Part shown: piece after piece, positions 30,128 to 47,208 of the stretch
Position numbering within the stretch: position 1 is the stretch's first letter
Layout of the letters: every line of letters starts with the position of its first letter
Assembly (NCBI GenBank): GCA_017979445.1
Contig: CM030708.1
Span: 35,034,721-35,098,720 of the forward strand
Direction: 5' to 3'
DNA from: Akebia trifoliata
Lineage: Eukaryota > Streptophyta > Magnoliopsida > Ranunculales > Lardizabalaceae
Length of the DNA stretch: 64,000 bases
Notes under the pieces: model-generated
What the model was told of the DNA's origin: nothing
What the model saw: the letters and a program-made list of their open reading frames with translations, nothing else
Database searches by the model: none
Position numbers and translations under genes: made by a program

Positions 30128-30696
30128 TTAGCGTTGTTTTTACGTAGTCTCATTTTTCCTCACATCTCACCATCATTTCTAAAACCCCTTGAATTTTTTA
30201 ATTGGTTGAGCACATTTACCAAACATAAATAATATAAAATTGAATTATTAATGAAATCATGCAGCCCATAAATGACACTTGTCATCGAAACTCAAGATTG
30301 AAAATAGAAGAACTTTTGATTGTTTTCACTTAAAACTCCCAAGAAGGCCTTTGTTGTAGATTTGTAATTTATCAAAGAAAAAAGTATTGGAGTCATTAGA
30401 CTCTTAACAACAACCAAAATTAATAAAAATACAGTTTTGGTTATGTTTTATTCTAACGTGAAAAATTATGAATTCTACATTGTTAAAATATAAAATCCAA
30501 TCATTGTGATTTATCCTATGGAAACATAATGAACCCTTAATATGTCAATTTTGTTTATTACAGCACAATAATTCCTTACAAAAGAAATGACTCGTGAAAA
30601 AAAAAAAAAAATCCCTATTGTTAAAACATATAATCCAATATTTGGGATAAAACAAGAATGTTGAGGATAATCACATATCTCTACGCTCTAACCATC

Positions 30697-30850
30697 AAAA
30701 GTTGGTGAGATGGCCAAGACCATGCCTCACGAAGCAGAGGTCTTGAGTTCAAATCCCTCCTTAGGGGTCACCCTTAGGGATTTGTCCCAGATTAGGGTGA
30801 TTGTAAACCAACTTCAAATTCACATTACACTATGAAAAAGTAGGATAAAA
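30697..30850 (+). repeat. tRNA-derived SINE-like copy 1
   Basis: ttggtgagatggccaagacc resembles a polymerase III A-box and gaggtcttgagttcaaatccc a B-box (GGTTCRANTCC). A second copy at 40441-40595 shares both boxes and the cctcacgaa..gcagaggtcttgagttcaaat core. Confidence 0.6.
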
Positions 30851-30907
30851 AGTTGTAGTGTTGATGACAAGGCCCCTCCTACCTTATGTGTGTTAGATTT
30901 GGGGGAG

Positions 30908-31199
30908 GGGGAGCTTGCTAGGCCTCCATTTGCACAGTCTCGTGCAAGGCACTCTATTGATATCTAGTTTCGTGCCATGAAGCTCATCATGACCTATCAT
31001 AGATATTGTCTGATGAGTTAGGGTGAGTTTTCAGTGGCTTAGGTACACATGGGGGTCGGAGCTTGCTAGGCTTCTATTTGTGTAGTCTCGTACAAAAAAC
31101 TATATTGATATTTAGTTTTGTACTGTCAAGCTCATCATGACTTATTATTGATATCGTAATGACTTGGAAGGAGTTTTCGATGGCTTAGGTACACATGGA
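30908..31199. repeat. Tandem duplication, ~146-bp unit
   Basis: Two units (about 30908-31052 and 31053-31199) share ggagcttgctaggc..ccatttg, tctcgt, ctcatcatgac.tat and gtggcttaggtacacatgg. Divergence between them is substantial, so this is an old duplication. Confidence 0.65.
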
Positions 31200-31966
31200 G
31201 TAATAGTATGTAAATATTAACTTTTCTTAAAGGACACAATACATAAACTAAGGGCACGCTATTTGCACCCACATTTTCCCTTGTCCCACACACTTTACTA
31301 CCTTCATTCACTATCTCAAATTGTACAGTGGTCCTCTCTCTTTCTTTCATTCTTCTTCTTTTTTTCATCTGCACCAACTTTAAATTACTGTTTCAATAAA
31401 GATTTCATGGCATAAGAAGTAATACCCTTAGAATTTACAAAGTAAATTAGAAATAATCATGAAAACTTCGACACCTAATCTAAGGGTTGTTTAAAAACCT
31501 TAGTAGCTTAAAAAGAAAATCCAATGAAATTTATTTCAATATGTTAGTACCAAATTCTTCTACATAAATTTCATAGGAATATATTGAATCTAATTAAAAG
31601 GATTCGGCAAGATCTTACCGAGTCGCAATATAAACTTTCATTAACTTCTAATCAAATAAAAAATTCGTTTATCGAAAAAAAATTAACCCTTTTTAAGCGG
31701 GTGTGATAAGTAATTTAAAAAATAGCGTTGAAATGCATGAGATCAGCAAAAAGTGGGTGCAAATAGCCTAGTCGTCCGGTCCTTAAACTAATTACAACCC
31801 CAACCCAAAGAAATCTAGTGGGGGCATTTTTGTGAACAAACTTAACAGAACCTGCGGCTATTTGGGATTGGCGGCGTCGCAGAGCAGTTTCCACAGTTTT
31901 ACATCCATCAATCATTTATTTTATATATATATATCTTTTCATTTTTGTGGAAAGATTTTCAAACAC

Positions 31967-32012
31967 AGAGAGCGCGAGCGAGAGAGAGAGAGAGACTGTG
32001 AGAGAAAGAGAG
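31967..32012 (+). promoter_or_regulatory. GA-repeat leader of importin alpha
   Basis: An interrupted (GA)n tract ends 11 bases before the ATG at 32024, so it is almost certainly transcribed 5' UTR. The frame upstream of the ATG is open through this tract (from 31832), but the conserved protein starts at MSLRP. Confidence 0.55.
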
Positions 32013-32023
32013 TTGGAGCAACA

Positions 32024-35000
32024 ATGTCACTTCGTCCCACATCTCGATCTGAGATTCGGAAGAAATCCTACAAAACAGGCGTAGATGCAGATGAAGCTCG
32101 ACGAAGGAGAGAAGACAATCTCGTCGAGATCAGGAAGAACAAACGAGAGAACAATCTTCTCAAGAAACGCAGAGAAGGCCTTTTCCAATCTCAGCAATCC
32201 GTGGAGTCTTCTCAAGACCCTATCGGGATCGAGCAAAAGGTCCATCAATTTTGTCTAAATCTCTGATTTATTCGATGATCGATTAATCTATCTTCCAGAT
32301 TTTCACTAATCTTGTTTCCTATAATGCATTCTGGTTCTACTTCTGTAATTGTTGTTTTTAGATTGTCGATCGATTGATTCTTGAACTTTGGACTGTTTTT
32401 ACGGTGTTTGATTTGATGATAGTCTCTGTAATATAGACAAGAAACTTTACATTAGGGTATGTTTGGTAACACTTCTGAAGTCTGAAGTCTGTTTTCTGAA
32501 ATCTGGAGCCTGAAATCTGAAATCTTATTCTGAAAAAGTTTGTTTATCATTTTTAAAAGCTTTTGGTTACAAATAGAATTTCAAAAAAAGAAATTTTTTT
32601 TAAAAACATAATGCTCATTTTGACAATATTACCCTTTTGTAATTCTAATAAATTATCAACCGAAAATCATAACATGTTATGCATAATGAAACCATCTACA
32701 CATTTAATTTCGATTTCAAACACATCAAACACTCCAAAAGTATTGTTTTCAATTTTAATTCATACTTGAGAAATTATATTCCAACAAGGTAATACTCAAA
32801 CAATAAACAATCATTCATTTTTTAGTTGAAAAATATAGGGTCTTCGAACACAAAACGAGAGAAAGGGGAGAGACTTTGACAACACAGTTGTAGAGGAAGG
32901 AGAGGTAGAAAAGTTAGAAATAAGGGTTTCAGGGTTCGTATAAAGAAATGATAAGTGATAGAAATCAGGGTTTTGAGGAGGGTATTTTAGGAATAAAAAA
33001 AAATCAGATTTCAAAAGTTTTGTCCAGCATCCCTCCATCGTTGGTTCAAAACTTCTGAATTTTGGTTCTGAAGTTTGAAATCTGAACCAAAACAAATGGA
33101 AATAAAACTTTTAAAGTCTGAATTTTAAAGGTGGACCACCTCCATTCAAACTTCAGAAGTGTTACCAAACACACACTAAGGCAAAAATTGAACCTTTACT
33201 TGTATGCATTTATTGTTATCTAACTAAGCATTTATATCAATCAAAATTCCCTTTTTCCTCATTTGTATGGGGGATAAAAGACTCAAATAAGATTCTAAGT
33301 ATCCAGAAATCTATGAGTTCTCACGTCTATTTTCTTTCTTAACTGGTAAGGCAAAATGAGGAGTTGAGTTGATGTTGGACCAATCCCTTCTTCAACCCCT
33401 ACAAAACGAGAGTTGAATCCGATTTGGGGGTTGCAACTCTCAGTAGTTGGCCTTCCTAATGTGACCTAGAATTGCACATTGATTTACTTGAAACTTGGTC
33501 AAGTTTGATCAATCTTTTAGGTAAAAACAAGGTACAAAATTCGAACTTCAAATATTGTTGCAGGGCTGATATTGTGGAATTAATGCTTTACTGTACAATG
33601 GTCTCTAAGGTTTGGGAGGCAAATTTTTTTACATGTTCGATTCATTCTTTTTTTACAAAACCAAAATTATCTAATGAAAAGGAAAGATGTTAGTCGCGCA
33701 CACTAGGTTCCTCTCCAATTTCATCACAAAGCGGACAAATCTTTCACCCATTTGGCTGCAACCATATGTTTCATTCAAAATCACTCTAAAAAAGATTAGA
33801 TTAACTAGGGAAAAGATTAAAGAAAGGTGGGCTATTGCAGTGTAAGATATTTAGGGAAAAAATAGATTAAATTGTATGGAGTTACCAGAAAAAAGGCTTT
33901 ATCAGAGAAATTGTAGAAGTATTCATGTATGGGAGACCTGCTGACTCCAAACTGTAAGAAATTTGAGTGAAATTCAACGAAATTGTTGCCAGGTTTACTG
34001 TTACTCTGTGCCCTTGATTTACTTGGCACAAAAATGAACAAGTTGCTCCTAAAATTAACCTAGTATAGATTATTGTGACAATACAAATTACTGAAAGTTT
34101 AATGATTGATCTACTTCAAAATTGATATCTGGAGAGATGAGGTAAAAGAGTAAGAGGGGATCTATTTGAAAATTTGGGTTATTAACTTTTCCCATTTGGT
34201 TATACCTGCATTAGATCAATAATTTCTTGAGGCTCACTTCTAGTTCTTGGTTTCTTCCGACAGTTGGAAAGTCTTTCTGTGATGGTACAAGAAGTATGGT
34301 CTGATAATCCTATTTTGCAATTGGAATCAACCACTAAATTCAGGCAACTTCTTTCAATTGGTATGTATGCTTTGCTTTCATTGGAATATCTGGATTTCTT
34401 AATTCGGGATTTCATTTCTTCAATGGTTGAATTATGGTTGACGTATTTGTGCAGAGCGCAATCCTCCAATTGAGGAGGTAATCAGTGTTGGTGTTGTCCC
34501 TCGGTTGGTGGAATTTCTTGGAAGGCATGATCTGCCTCCACTACAAGTATGGCCAAACCTTTTGTAGCTTTCCCCCCCTTTTACTAACGTACTCTATGCA
34601 GTGGAACTGTGTAATTTAACCATCATCAGGTCTAATTTAGCCTTTTTGCGCAGTTTGAGGCAGCATGGGCCTTGACCAATATTGCATCTGGGACTTCACA
34701 GCACACTCGAGTTGTCATTGATCATAACGCTGTCCCACAATTTGTGCAACTTCTTAGCTCTTCAACTGATGAAGTTCGAGAGCAGGTTTAGTCTAGTATT
34801 CTTTTCTTTTAGATCTTATCATTGGTGAAGAGACCTGGAAATGTACATATCTTCTTTGTTGGAACTATTGATTGATTGTTCACATTTTTTTTACCTACGT
34901 CTTTGATAGGCTGTATGGGCCTTGGGTAATGTAGCCGGTGATTCTCCAAGCTGTAGAGATCTTGTTCTCAGCCATGGTGCACTCATGCCATTACTGGCTC

Positions 35001-36875
35001 AGTTAAATGAACACTCAAAATTATCCATGCTAAGGAATGCTACCTGGACTTTATCTAATTTCTGTCGTGGCAAGCCACCGGCACAATTTGAGCAGGTCTG
35101 GAGACAATTGTAAACTTTATCAGTATTTTATGGTATTTTTTTTTTGTAGATGTAGTGACGAATTTGTAAATGTTAATTTGTTTATTTCTCTCTCCTTACT
35201 TGTATCAGGTGAAGCTTGCATTGCCAGCTCTTCAGCACCTTATCCACTCAACGGATGAAGAGGTTTTAACAGATGCTTGTTGGGCTTTGTCCTATCTTTC
35301 TGATGGCACTAATGACAAAATCCAGGCTGTCATTGAGGCAGGTGTTGGCCCGCGGCTAGTGGAGCTTCTCCTGTAAGATTATATTTGCACACTTTTCAAA
35401 TTTGGGGATTATTCTACTTATCAAAAAAAACAAAAAAATGGGGATTATTCTCATTTGTAATTACCATTTCGTCTGCTAGGTAGAGTAATTTAGTTCTGGG
35501 TCAGGATCCCCTGACTCCTAAGAACGACTCATGAAAAAAACAGATGAAATTAACCCTTTAAATGCAAAATTCAATGGTTGAGATTTATCCTTGAGATAAG
35601 TATCTCCGAGATTTGTGATAGAGATACTCATAAATCTCAACCATTGGATTTTGTGTTTAAAGGGTTGGGTTCATGTGTTTTTTTCATGAGTCATTCTTAG
35701 GAGTCAATGGATCCCAACCCTTTAGTTATATTGTCATTTTTGATACCATTTTGACATTTTTGCTCATCTACATTGATTATCATGTCCTTTCTTTTTTTTG
35801 GTTTGATATTGGATTTTGATCTGTTCTTGATCTTCATTGTTTTGGGATATTTACTTTCCTCCAGTCATCCATCATCTACAGTTATTATACCTGCTCTTCG
35901 GACTGTGGGAAACATTGTCACTGGTGATGATTCTCAGACTCAGGTATTTATCAAACCTTCATGTTTGTACAAGATAATTTTTTGATATCAGGGCATGCAA
36001 ATATTTTGCACTCTGATCTCTTTTTTGGTCTGTTTCCATTGAAGTGCGGTTTTCATGCATAAGTTGCCTATTCATTGCTAAAAAATTAGGTGGTTCCAGT
36101 CATTTCTCGCAGTTCATGCCACACATTGAACTTTTCTTTAGTCGACCTCTTTGGCTGCCAAAAGCTTCAACTTGAAATTCGGTCGATCAAAAGTCTTGGA
36201 AGATTGCCGAGTAGGTCATACTTAGGATCTCATGTAGTTCTTTGACTAAATTGAATTCTGTAATACTAAGTTGGCATTTGCATTGAAGGGTTTTCTGGAC
36301 ATATGATATTTTGAATTTGACTATGGGCGGAGAACTGCTCCTGAGGGATGCAGCTGTTGCTGTTTCGTATTTCTGTCGTCTATGTTTGGGGATTTGGTGT
36401 TTGGAAAGATCCCACGTTGTGTATCGTAGTTTATGCATTAACAATAACCACTTTTAACATTTGTCAGCACCACTCTGGCAGGGATGCGTTCTTCCTTTAT
36501 TGACATTTTTCTTTCTTCATTTGATTTGCTCTATTCAGCCTTGTGCCCTTCCATATGAGCCACTAACCTGTGACAGTCTTCAACAAAGGAAGATCATTTT
36601 CTTGAATATGATATATGGGCAGTAACGTAATCCCTTAATGATGTTTTTTTCATGGCTATACAATCCCAGACTTCAAACAGTGCCTAATGTCCGTTATCCA
36701 TTGTGTTTATGTCTTTGTATATTTCCTTTCTTTTCCCAAGTGTGGTTAATTATAGTAATTCAAAAGCACAAAACAAAAGAAAACTGATGGTATGATTCTA
36801 AACGAGGTGGGTTCCTTCAATTCTTGTTTTTCTACATTTTAGCATGTATATAGGTCTCAATTCCCCCCCTCTCCC

Positions 36876-36908
<33 letters not shown>

Positions 36909-38297
36909 CTTAGGATACCATTGGCTTTTTTCAGCCGGGGGTGAGGTGGGAAGATTTAGGAGCTCATGGTCAGATGGCATATAAAATTTGTTCGCTAGTT
37001 CAGATTTGGTGTACTTGTATATGCTTTGTATACACATGTATGGGGGCATGAGCATGCCTTTGTCATTATCATCATCATCTTTATTTGTTGTATCCCAAAT
37101 AATGGTGTTGGCAACATGATCCTGTTTTACCATTTCTCTGTTCTTTACTTCACTATTATCTTTCTCATGATCAGAGTATAACTTGTGAAATATCTTTTCA
37201 GTTTATAATTGACAATCATGTGCTTCCGTGCCTCCATCAACTTCTTACACAAAATCACAAAAGGAGTATTAAAAAAGAAGCATGCTGGACGATTTCAAAC
37301 ATCACAGCTGGGAATAAAGGTCAGATACAGGTAAAATACCCATTACTTTGTTTATCTTACAAACTGTGTATTTTTCCCCTAAGCAAGGATATCAAAATCA
37401 TCTTCTAGATATTAGATATCTGGCATTGTTAGTCATCACATCAAGCAAAATGGTAGATAATACTGCTATTAATGGGCACAAATTAGTCCTGGTTCGAAGG
37501 ATACTTACATCTGTGACTGTTGATTGAGAAAATAAGTAGCTAGTGGGATCAAACAATGTGCCTCCCATCATCCATGTTTTTTTTTAACTTACAAGCTATC
37601 TAATGAGGTAGCTTCCACGTTTTTCTTCGAATGTAACACTGAGTTGACATTGTTATTTGTGAAGCATAACTTATTTTTATTATTTTCCTTTACTTGGTAT
37701 GAAACAGGCTGTTATCGATTCGAACATCATCTTGCCTCTTGTACTACTACTCCAGCAAGCAGAGTTTGATGTCAAGAAGGAGGCTGCATGGGCTATCTCA
37801 AATGCTTCCTCGGGAGGATCCCCTGAGCAGATTCAGTTTGTGATTTTATTCTCTTTCCCATCCATTCTTTTAGTTTCTTTTCTCATTTCGTTAATGTTTG
37901 ATATTGATGCCCCTGCAGATTTTTGGCAAGTCAAGGCTGCATAAAGCCACTTTGTGATCTTCTGATTTGCCCGGATGCGAGAATTGTGACAGTGTGCCTT
38001 GAGGGCCTTGAGAATATTCTGAAGGTGGGCGAATCTAATAAAGAATCAGGGAAGACTCCAGTGAACATATATGCGCAGATGATTGACGATTGTGAAGGAT
38101 TAGATAAGATTGAGAATCTACAAGGCCATGACAACACTGCTATCTACGATAAGGCTGTGAAGATCTTGGAGAGATACTGGATCGAGGATGAAGATGAAGA
38201 ACAGAATATTGAAGATGGTGTGGTTGGTGCTCAGCAGGGCTTTAATTTTGGAACTAGCCAGCCCGATCTTCCCTCAGGTGGCTTCAAATTTGGTTGA
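32024..38297 (+). CDS. IMPA4: Importin alpha (karyopherin alpha), IMPA-4-like
   Basis: Nuclear import adaptor that binds classical NLS cargo and importin beta. Ten phase-consistent exons: 32024-32239, 34264-34360, 34455-34546, 34654-34785, 34910-35095, 35209-35372, 35865-35943, 37202-37330, 37708-37835, 37919-38297; 533 aa, normal for the family. The basic importin-beta-binding domain (residues ~1-72, with ARRRREDN and LLKKRREG) fills exon 1. Armadillo repeats follow with the Trp/Asn arrays that grip the [57 protein letters not shown]. The acidic tail EDEDEEQ and terminal GGFKFG are typical. The MSLRP start and the neighbouring STR6 gene suggest the AT1G09270 (IMPA-4) orthologue; that assignment is inferred. 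Intron 1 is 2 kb and carries a MITE. Confidence 0.93.
32455..33176. mobile_element. PIF/Harbinger-like MITE in importin intron 1
   Basis: It starts GGGTATGTTTGGTAACACTT and ends with the inverse AAGTGTTACCAAACACACAC. The arms continue as cttctgaag / cttcagaag and runs of 'ctgaagtctgaa'. It is preceded by TTA (32452-32454) and followed by TAA, so the 3-bp target duplication is not exact. The terminal GGGTATGTTTG is shared with the nested MITE at 8382. Confidence 0.7.
35498..35720. mobile_element. Long-hairpin MITE in importin intron 6
   Basis: Arms of about 100 bp fold back almost perfectly: gactcctaagaacgactcat with its inverse atgagtcattcttaggagtc, and caatggttgagattta with its inverse taaatctcaaccattg. 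The loop is only a few bases (near gagatactc/gagtatctc). Such a hairpin could be processed into small RNAs if transcribed with the pre-mRNA. Confidence 0.75.
36881..36907. repeat. (CA)n microsatellite in importin intron 7
   Basis: An uninterrupted cacaca tract of about 27 bases. Confidence 0.85.
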
Positions 38298-40440
38298 ACT
38301 TGGGATAAGATTTTCAGTCTTTACTGTGTTTTCTTTTCTTATGTTTTGCTTTTAAGGTTCTTAGTTTCTGCGACTGAATTTAATGAGTTGATACTGTCTT
38401 CCTGGTGACAGAGTCAGGGTTTTTTTGTCTGTCTCTCACATCGATACTTTTAAGTTTCAACTGAATATAGCAAGGAAGATTTTCGATCGGTCAGAATTTG
38501 GCATATTTCATGATTAAACCCATCTTTGGCAAATCTGACATTCATTGAAAATCTTGATACGTGGATTAGCTTCGATGATTTGTTGTAGTTACGCATTTTT
38601 TCCCTTTTGGTAGGCAAGTGGGCTATTGATTTAGTGGGTGAAGATAGGTTTTGAACTAGGCCGCCTCCTCTGGTAATGAAGGCTACTATTAGTTAGTTCA
38701 TTTCATTTTAGTGATGCTTGCTGGCTAACTTTTTTGCATGATCATGGAAAAGGGGGAGGAGGGGTTAGATAAAACCATTAAAAAGTCCTATGAGAAATCT
38801 TTGATTTCGAGATTTTTTTTTTTTTTTTGGAATTTCATTATGTCCTGGTAAGAAATCCTAGATTTTTACACCTTTTATAAGTGAGATTCTCCAAAAGAAA
38901 AAACTTTGTTCGACTCTAGTTTTCTTTTTTAAATAGAGCATTTGGAATCTTCTGTAGATGAATCCATACATGAAGAAAGAATTTGGAAAAGAAATCTCTC
39001 TCATCTTATCTTATATACCAAAGTTGGCATGCTTGAGTCATCTCGTCTAGAGGATGTGATAAACCATTTAACTCGGTTAAGAAGTATTTCTTAATATATA
39101 TTCAAATAATTGAATATATATATATATATATTTCCAGTATCCCAAAATATGGTAGAAACCAAACCAGCTTAAATCCCAAAAGTAGGGATGTAGTTTGGGC
39201 TCAGAATTGGGAATTCTAATTGGGTTGATCAAAGCCCATCTTGATATTAGTCCAGCCCAATCCAACCCAGACTGATTTATACACTCCTAACATAAAATGC
39301 ATTTTTCAATTTATAAACAAAAATTTTCTTACATATAAATTTCTTCCATACACAAAGATGGCATTGCTCATCAATATATGCATATTCCTCCTTTTTTTTT
39401 TAATTAATAAATTTTATTCCAATTTCGTTGGTAATCTTCAAACTTAGACGTCGGTATTTCATTTTAATTTTGAACAATCTCTACACGTAAATCTCACATT
39501 TTGCATAACTCATTTTTCTATAACTTCATTTCTCTCTTTATTTTCATTCATTTATCATTATACTCTCTACATGCTTATCTCTTATCTTGTGTTAGAGCAC
39601 ACTATGTTGCATAATGCGAGATTTATACCATGGGAAATTCTTTTCTCTCCTTGTATATAGAGATAAAATCAAACTCAAGATCTATGAAGTTCTTTATCGT
39701 TAAAATACGAGTAAAATTTTTTCGTACGGCTTGCTTGAAATATTGGAGGAAATTGATTAAGGTAAGCAAAGTTTCTTCCATTCTTGAGCTTGAATTACAC
39801 ACTACATTACTAATCATTTAGCCATGTTTTCTTTACTACAACTCTTTTTTAATAACTCTCTTGCCCACACTGTAACTATTTGAAAAAAAGAAGGTTTAAA
39901 TTTGACATTTTGTCTATTAAATTAATCTAGTATTTTCTTTTTATTCTTGTGATTTTATCCTTAATAATTGATTTTGTTGTTTCACATACAATTGATGTGT
40001 GGAATTATATTCTATGAAAGAAACAAAGTTTATGTTTTTCTGTTAATTTTTTTGTGCATATATATATATATATTTTCACATCAAATTGTTCGTCATTCGA
40101 GTATAAAGAAATAGATTATTTATTAAATTTAGTTCTTACTTTTAGATTTTGAAGTAGCATTTTATCATTTTAGTTAATTAATTTCTTTATTTCTAAAATA
40201 TTTGGAGTCTTGATATCTATATCATGCCAATTTTACAGAATTCAATTAGTGGAATCTGCTTCAATGATTTGTCATGTTTACGCATTTTTTCCGCTTCAAT
40301 TAGTGGGTGAAGATGGGTTTTAAACCAATTTATATAGCAAAGAAATAAGTGATGGCGACCAACTTTCTGCATGATTTCAGTTTATAAGTAATACTTTTTA
40401 GCAATATTGCATTATAAGAGAAGAAAATTTTAATAAATCC

Positions 40441-40595
40441 CAAAGCATTGCTGAGATGGCCATGACTGAGCCTCACGAATGCAAAGGTCTTGAGTTCAAA
40501 TCACTTCTTGGGAACCACTATTAGGGATTTATCCTAGAAATTACCTGGTACATGTGGGGGAGGCACGTGCCCGAAGATTAAGATGCAAAGATTTC
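40441..40595 (+). repeat. tRNA-derived SINE-like copy 2
   Basis: Shares the A-box-like gctgagatggcc, the cctcacgaatgcaaaggtctt segment and the B-box-like gagttcaaatc with the copy at 30697. It ends around ggcacgtgcccgaag. Confidence 0.55.
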
Positions 40596-41734
40596 GAGAA
40601 AAAAAAGAAGTGAATTACCATTTCATGAGCTGAATTTGACATTGTTTATTTTAATTATCAAAACGTGGATGATAATAAATTCGGAGGTTTTAAAGTGACA
40701 AATTTGTGTATTATGGGTATCGATCTCACAACCTACGGATTCTTAGATTGTTGTGTGACCATACCTCTAAGATCTTAAAGCATGTTTGAAGATAGAATAA
40801 AAAATAATTAAAAATATGAAAGATATCTTATTGGAGAAAAAATGAAGGGATTTTGCAAGGATATCTCAAAATAATTGTCTCTGTGTTCAACACTGCATTG
40901 AGGTGAAAGTGCATAGAAAACCATTGATTTTCTAACTTGTATCTCGAGGAAATAAATCTATGATTGTTTTTTTGCATTATCAGATCAGCATCATAGTCTT
41001 CAACGCAAACTCTGAAATTTTTTCTTTCTAAGATTTAATTTTTATTTTATTTTAAAGTGCACGATGAAAACATTTCTTCTCATCCTGTCTTTTGTGATTC
41101 TTCTTATTGCATGATGAAACTTATATACAACTTCTTCTTACAGATCTTGTTACTTGAATCTAATCGTACTCCCCACGAACCATGGATAGAAATAATGAGA
41201 AAACCAAGGCGTATCGACATTACTACATTGATTTCAACATACATGTAATAGCACGCAATCCAATCTTGGATGAAACTCTAACACTTTCTTTTTCGATCTA
41301 AATGGGATTGCAATGATGTGTAGAATTGTATGAAATAAATAAAGTATGTTTTTAGGTTAATTGTTTGTGCATATTTTCTTATAAAATTTCTCACTTTTCT
41401 AAAATATTTGGAGTTGATATCTATATCATGAATTTCACAGAGTTCTCTAAGTGCGATTGTAATAGCTTATGTTTTTATTGTTAATTTGTACATATGTTGG
41501 TATAAAATTATCGTCATTCGAGTTTAAAAATGTTGAACCTTTACTAAATTTAGTAGAATTTTGAGACTTTACAATGGCATTTTATCTAATTAGTAACTTA
41601 AATTTCTTTCAAAAAAGACATGGAGTATAGATGACAAAGTCATGAAAATTTTATAGGGCTCTGTTCTAAAGAGTAAATTAGATGGGTCTTATAATAGAGT
41701 AAAAAATCTATAATTATTATTATTTTAAGAATTG

Positions 41735-42090
41735 TGCTAGAGTGACCTCAGTGAAATGACACACAGGGATTCTTTGATGTGGTGGTGCATACATGTCTGT
41801 ACATGTGTTTTACTCTTATCTTGGAGAAAACACATCAATGGACATACACGCACTACCATGACAAGATATTCTCCATGTATCTCCCACCAAGGTCACTCCA
41901 ACGTTAATCTTATTTTAAAAATGAGTCAGTGACATCAGTGGGGACACCTTTACGTGATGGTACTTGTATATCAATGAATATATTTTACTCTCGTATCTCG
42001 AAAAAAAATGCATTTATGGGTATGCTCCCCCGCGGCGAGATGTCGCTCCCCCGCTGAGGTCACTCCAATATTAATCTTTTAAAATTGAAG
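41735..42090. repeat. Two adjacent foldback MITEs of one family
   Basis: Element 1 (about 41735-41912) begins gtgctagagtgacctcag and ends aaggtcactccaacgttaatc. Element 2 (about 41915-42090) begins gagtcagtgacatcag and ends gaggtcactccaatattaatc. Both hold inverted inner arms (e.g. cacatcaatggacataca). They end about 165 bp before the STR6 start codon, so they lie in its proximal promoter. Confidence 0.65.
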
Positions 42091-42257
42091 TGGCTGAATG
42101 AATGTTAGGGGTATTTTGATCATTTTCTTGGTGTTTTTTAGTCCGTATCAAAGAATATCTCAAATATTTACTAAAACATTAAAAGGTATTTCAAAATTCC
42201 CCAAATTATTACCAAAGGATCAAAGAAAACAGGGATTAAGAAACCTTCGCTCTAGCA

Positions 42258-47208
<4,951 letters not shown>

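Larger units (their letters stand above)
27400..31830. other. Intergenic region rich in short repeats
   Basis: A 4.4-kb gap between the divergent RWA and importin genes. It holds foldback MITEs (about 27850-28035 and 29957-30127), a tRNA-derived SINE-like copy (30697-30850) and a tandem duplication (30908-31199). No coding exon is supported; the open frames here are short and do not resemble known proteins. Confidence 0.55.
38298..42257. other. Intergenic region with SINE and MITEs
   Basis: It starts with the importin 3' UTR (~250 bases). Beyond it lie AT-rich DNA, a (TA)n tract near 39113-39132, the SINE-like copy at 40441 and two MITEs at 41735 and 41915. Short open frames near 39630 and 41057 have no recognisable product and no exon support. 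Confidence 0.5.

Noticed and set aside
31832..32023. N-terminal extension of importin alpha
   Set aside because: The frame is open but low complexity (RERERERERD) and the conserved family start is MSLRP at 32024.
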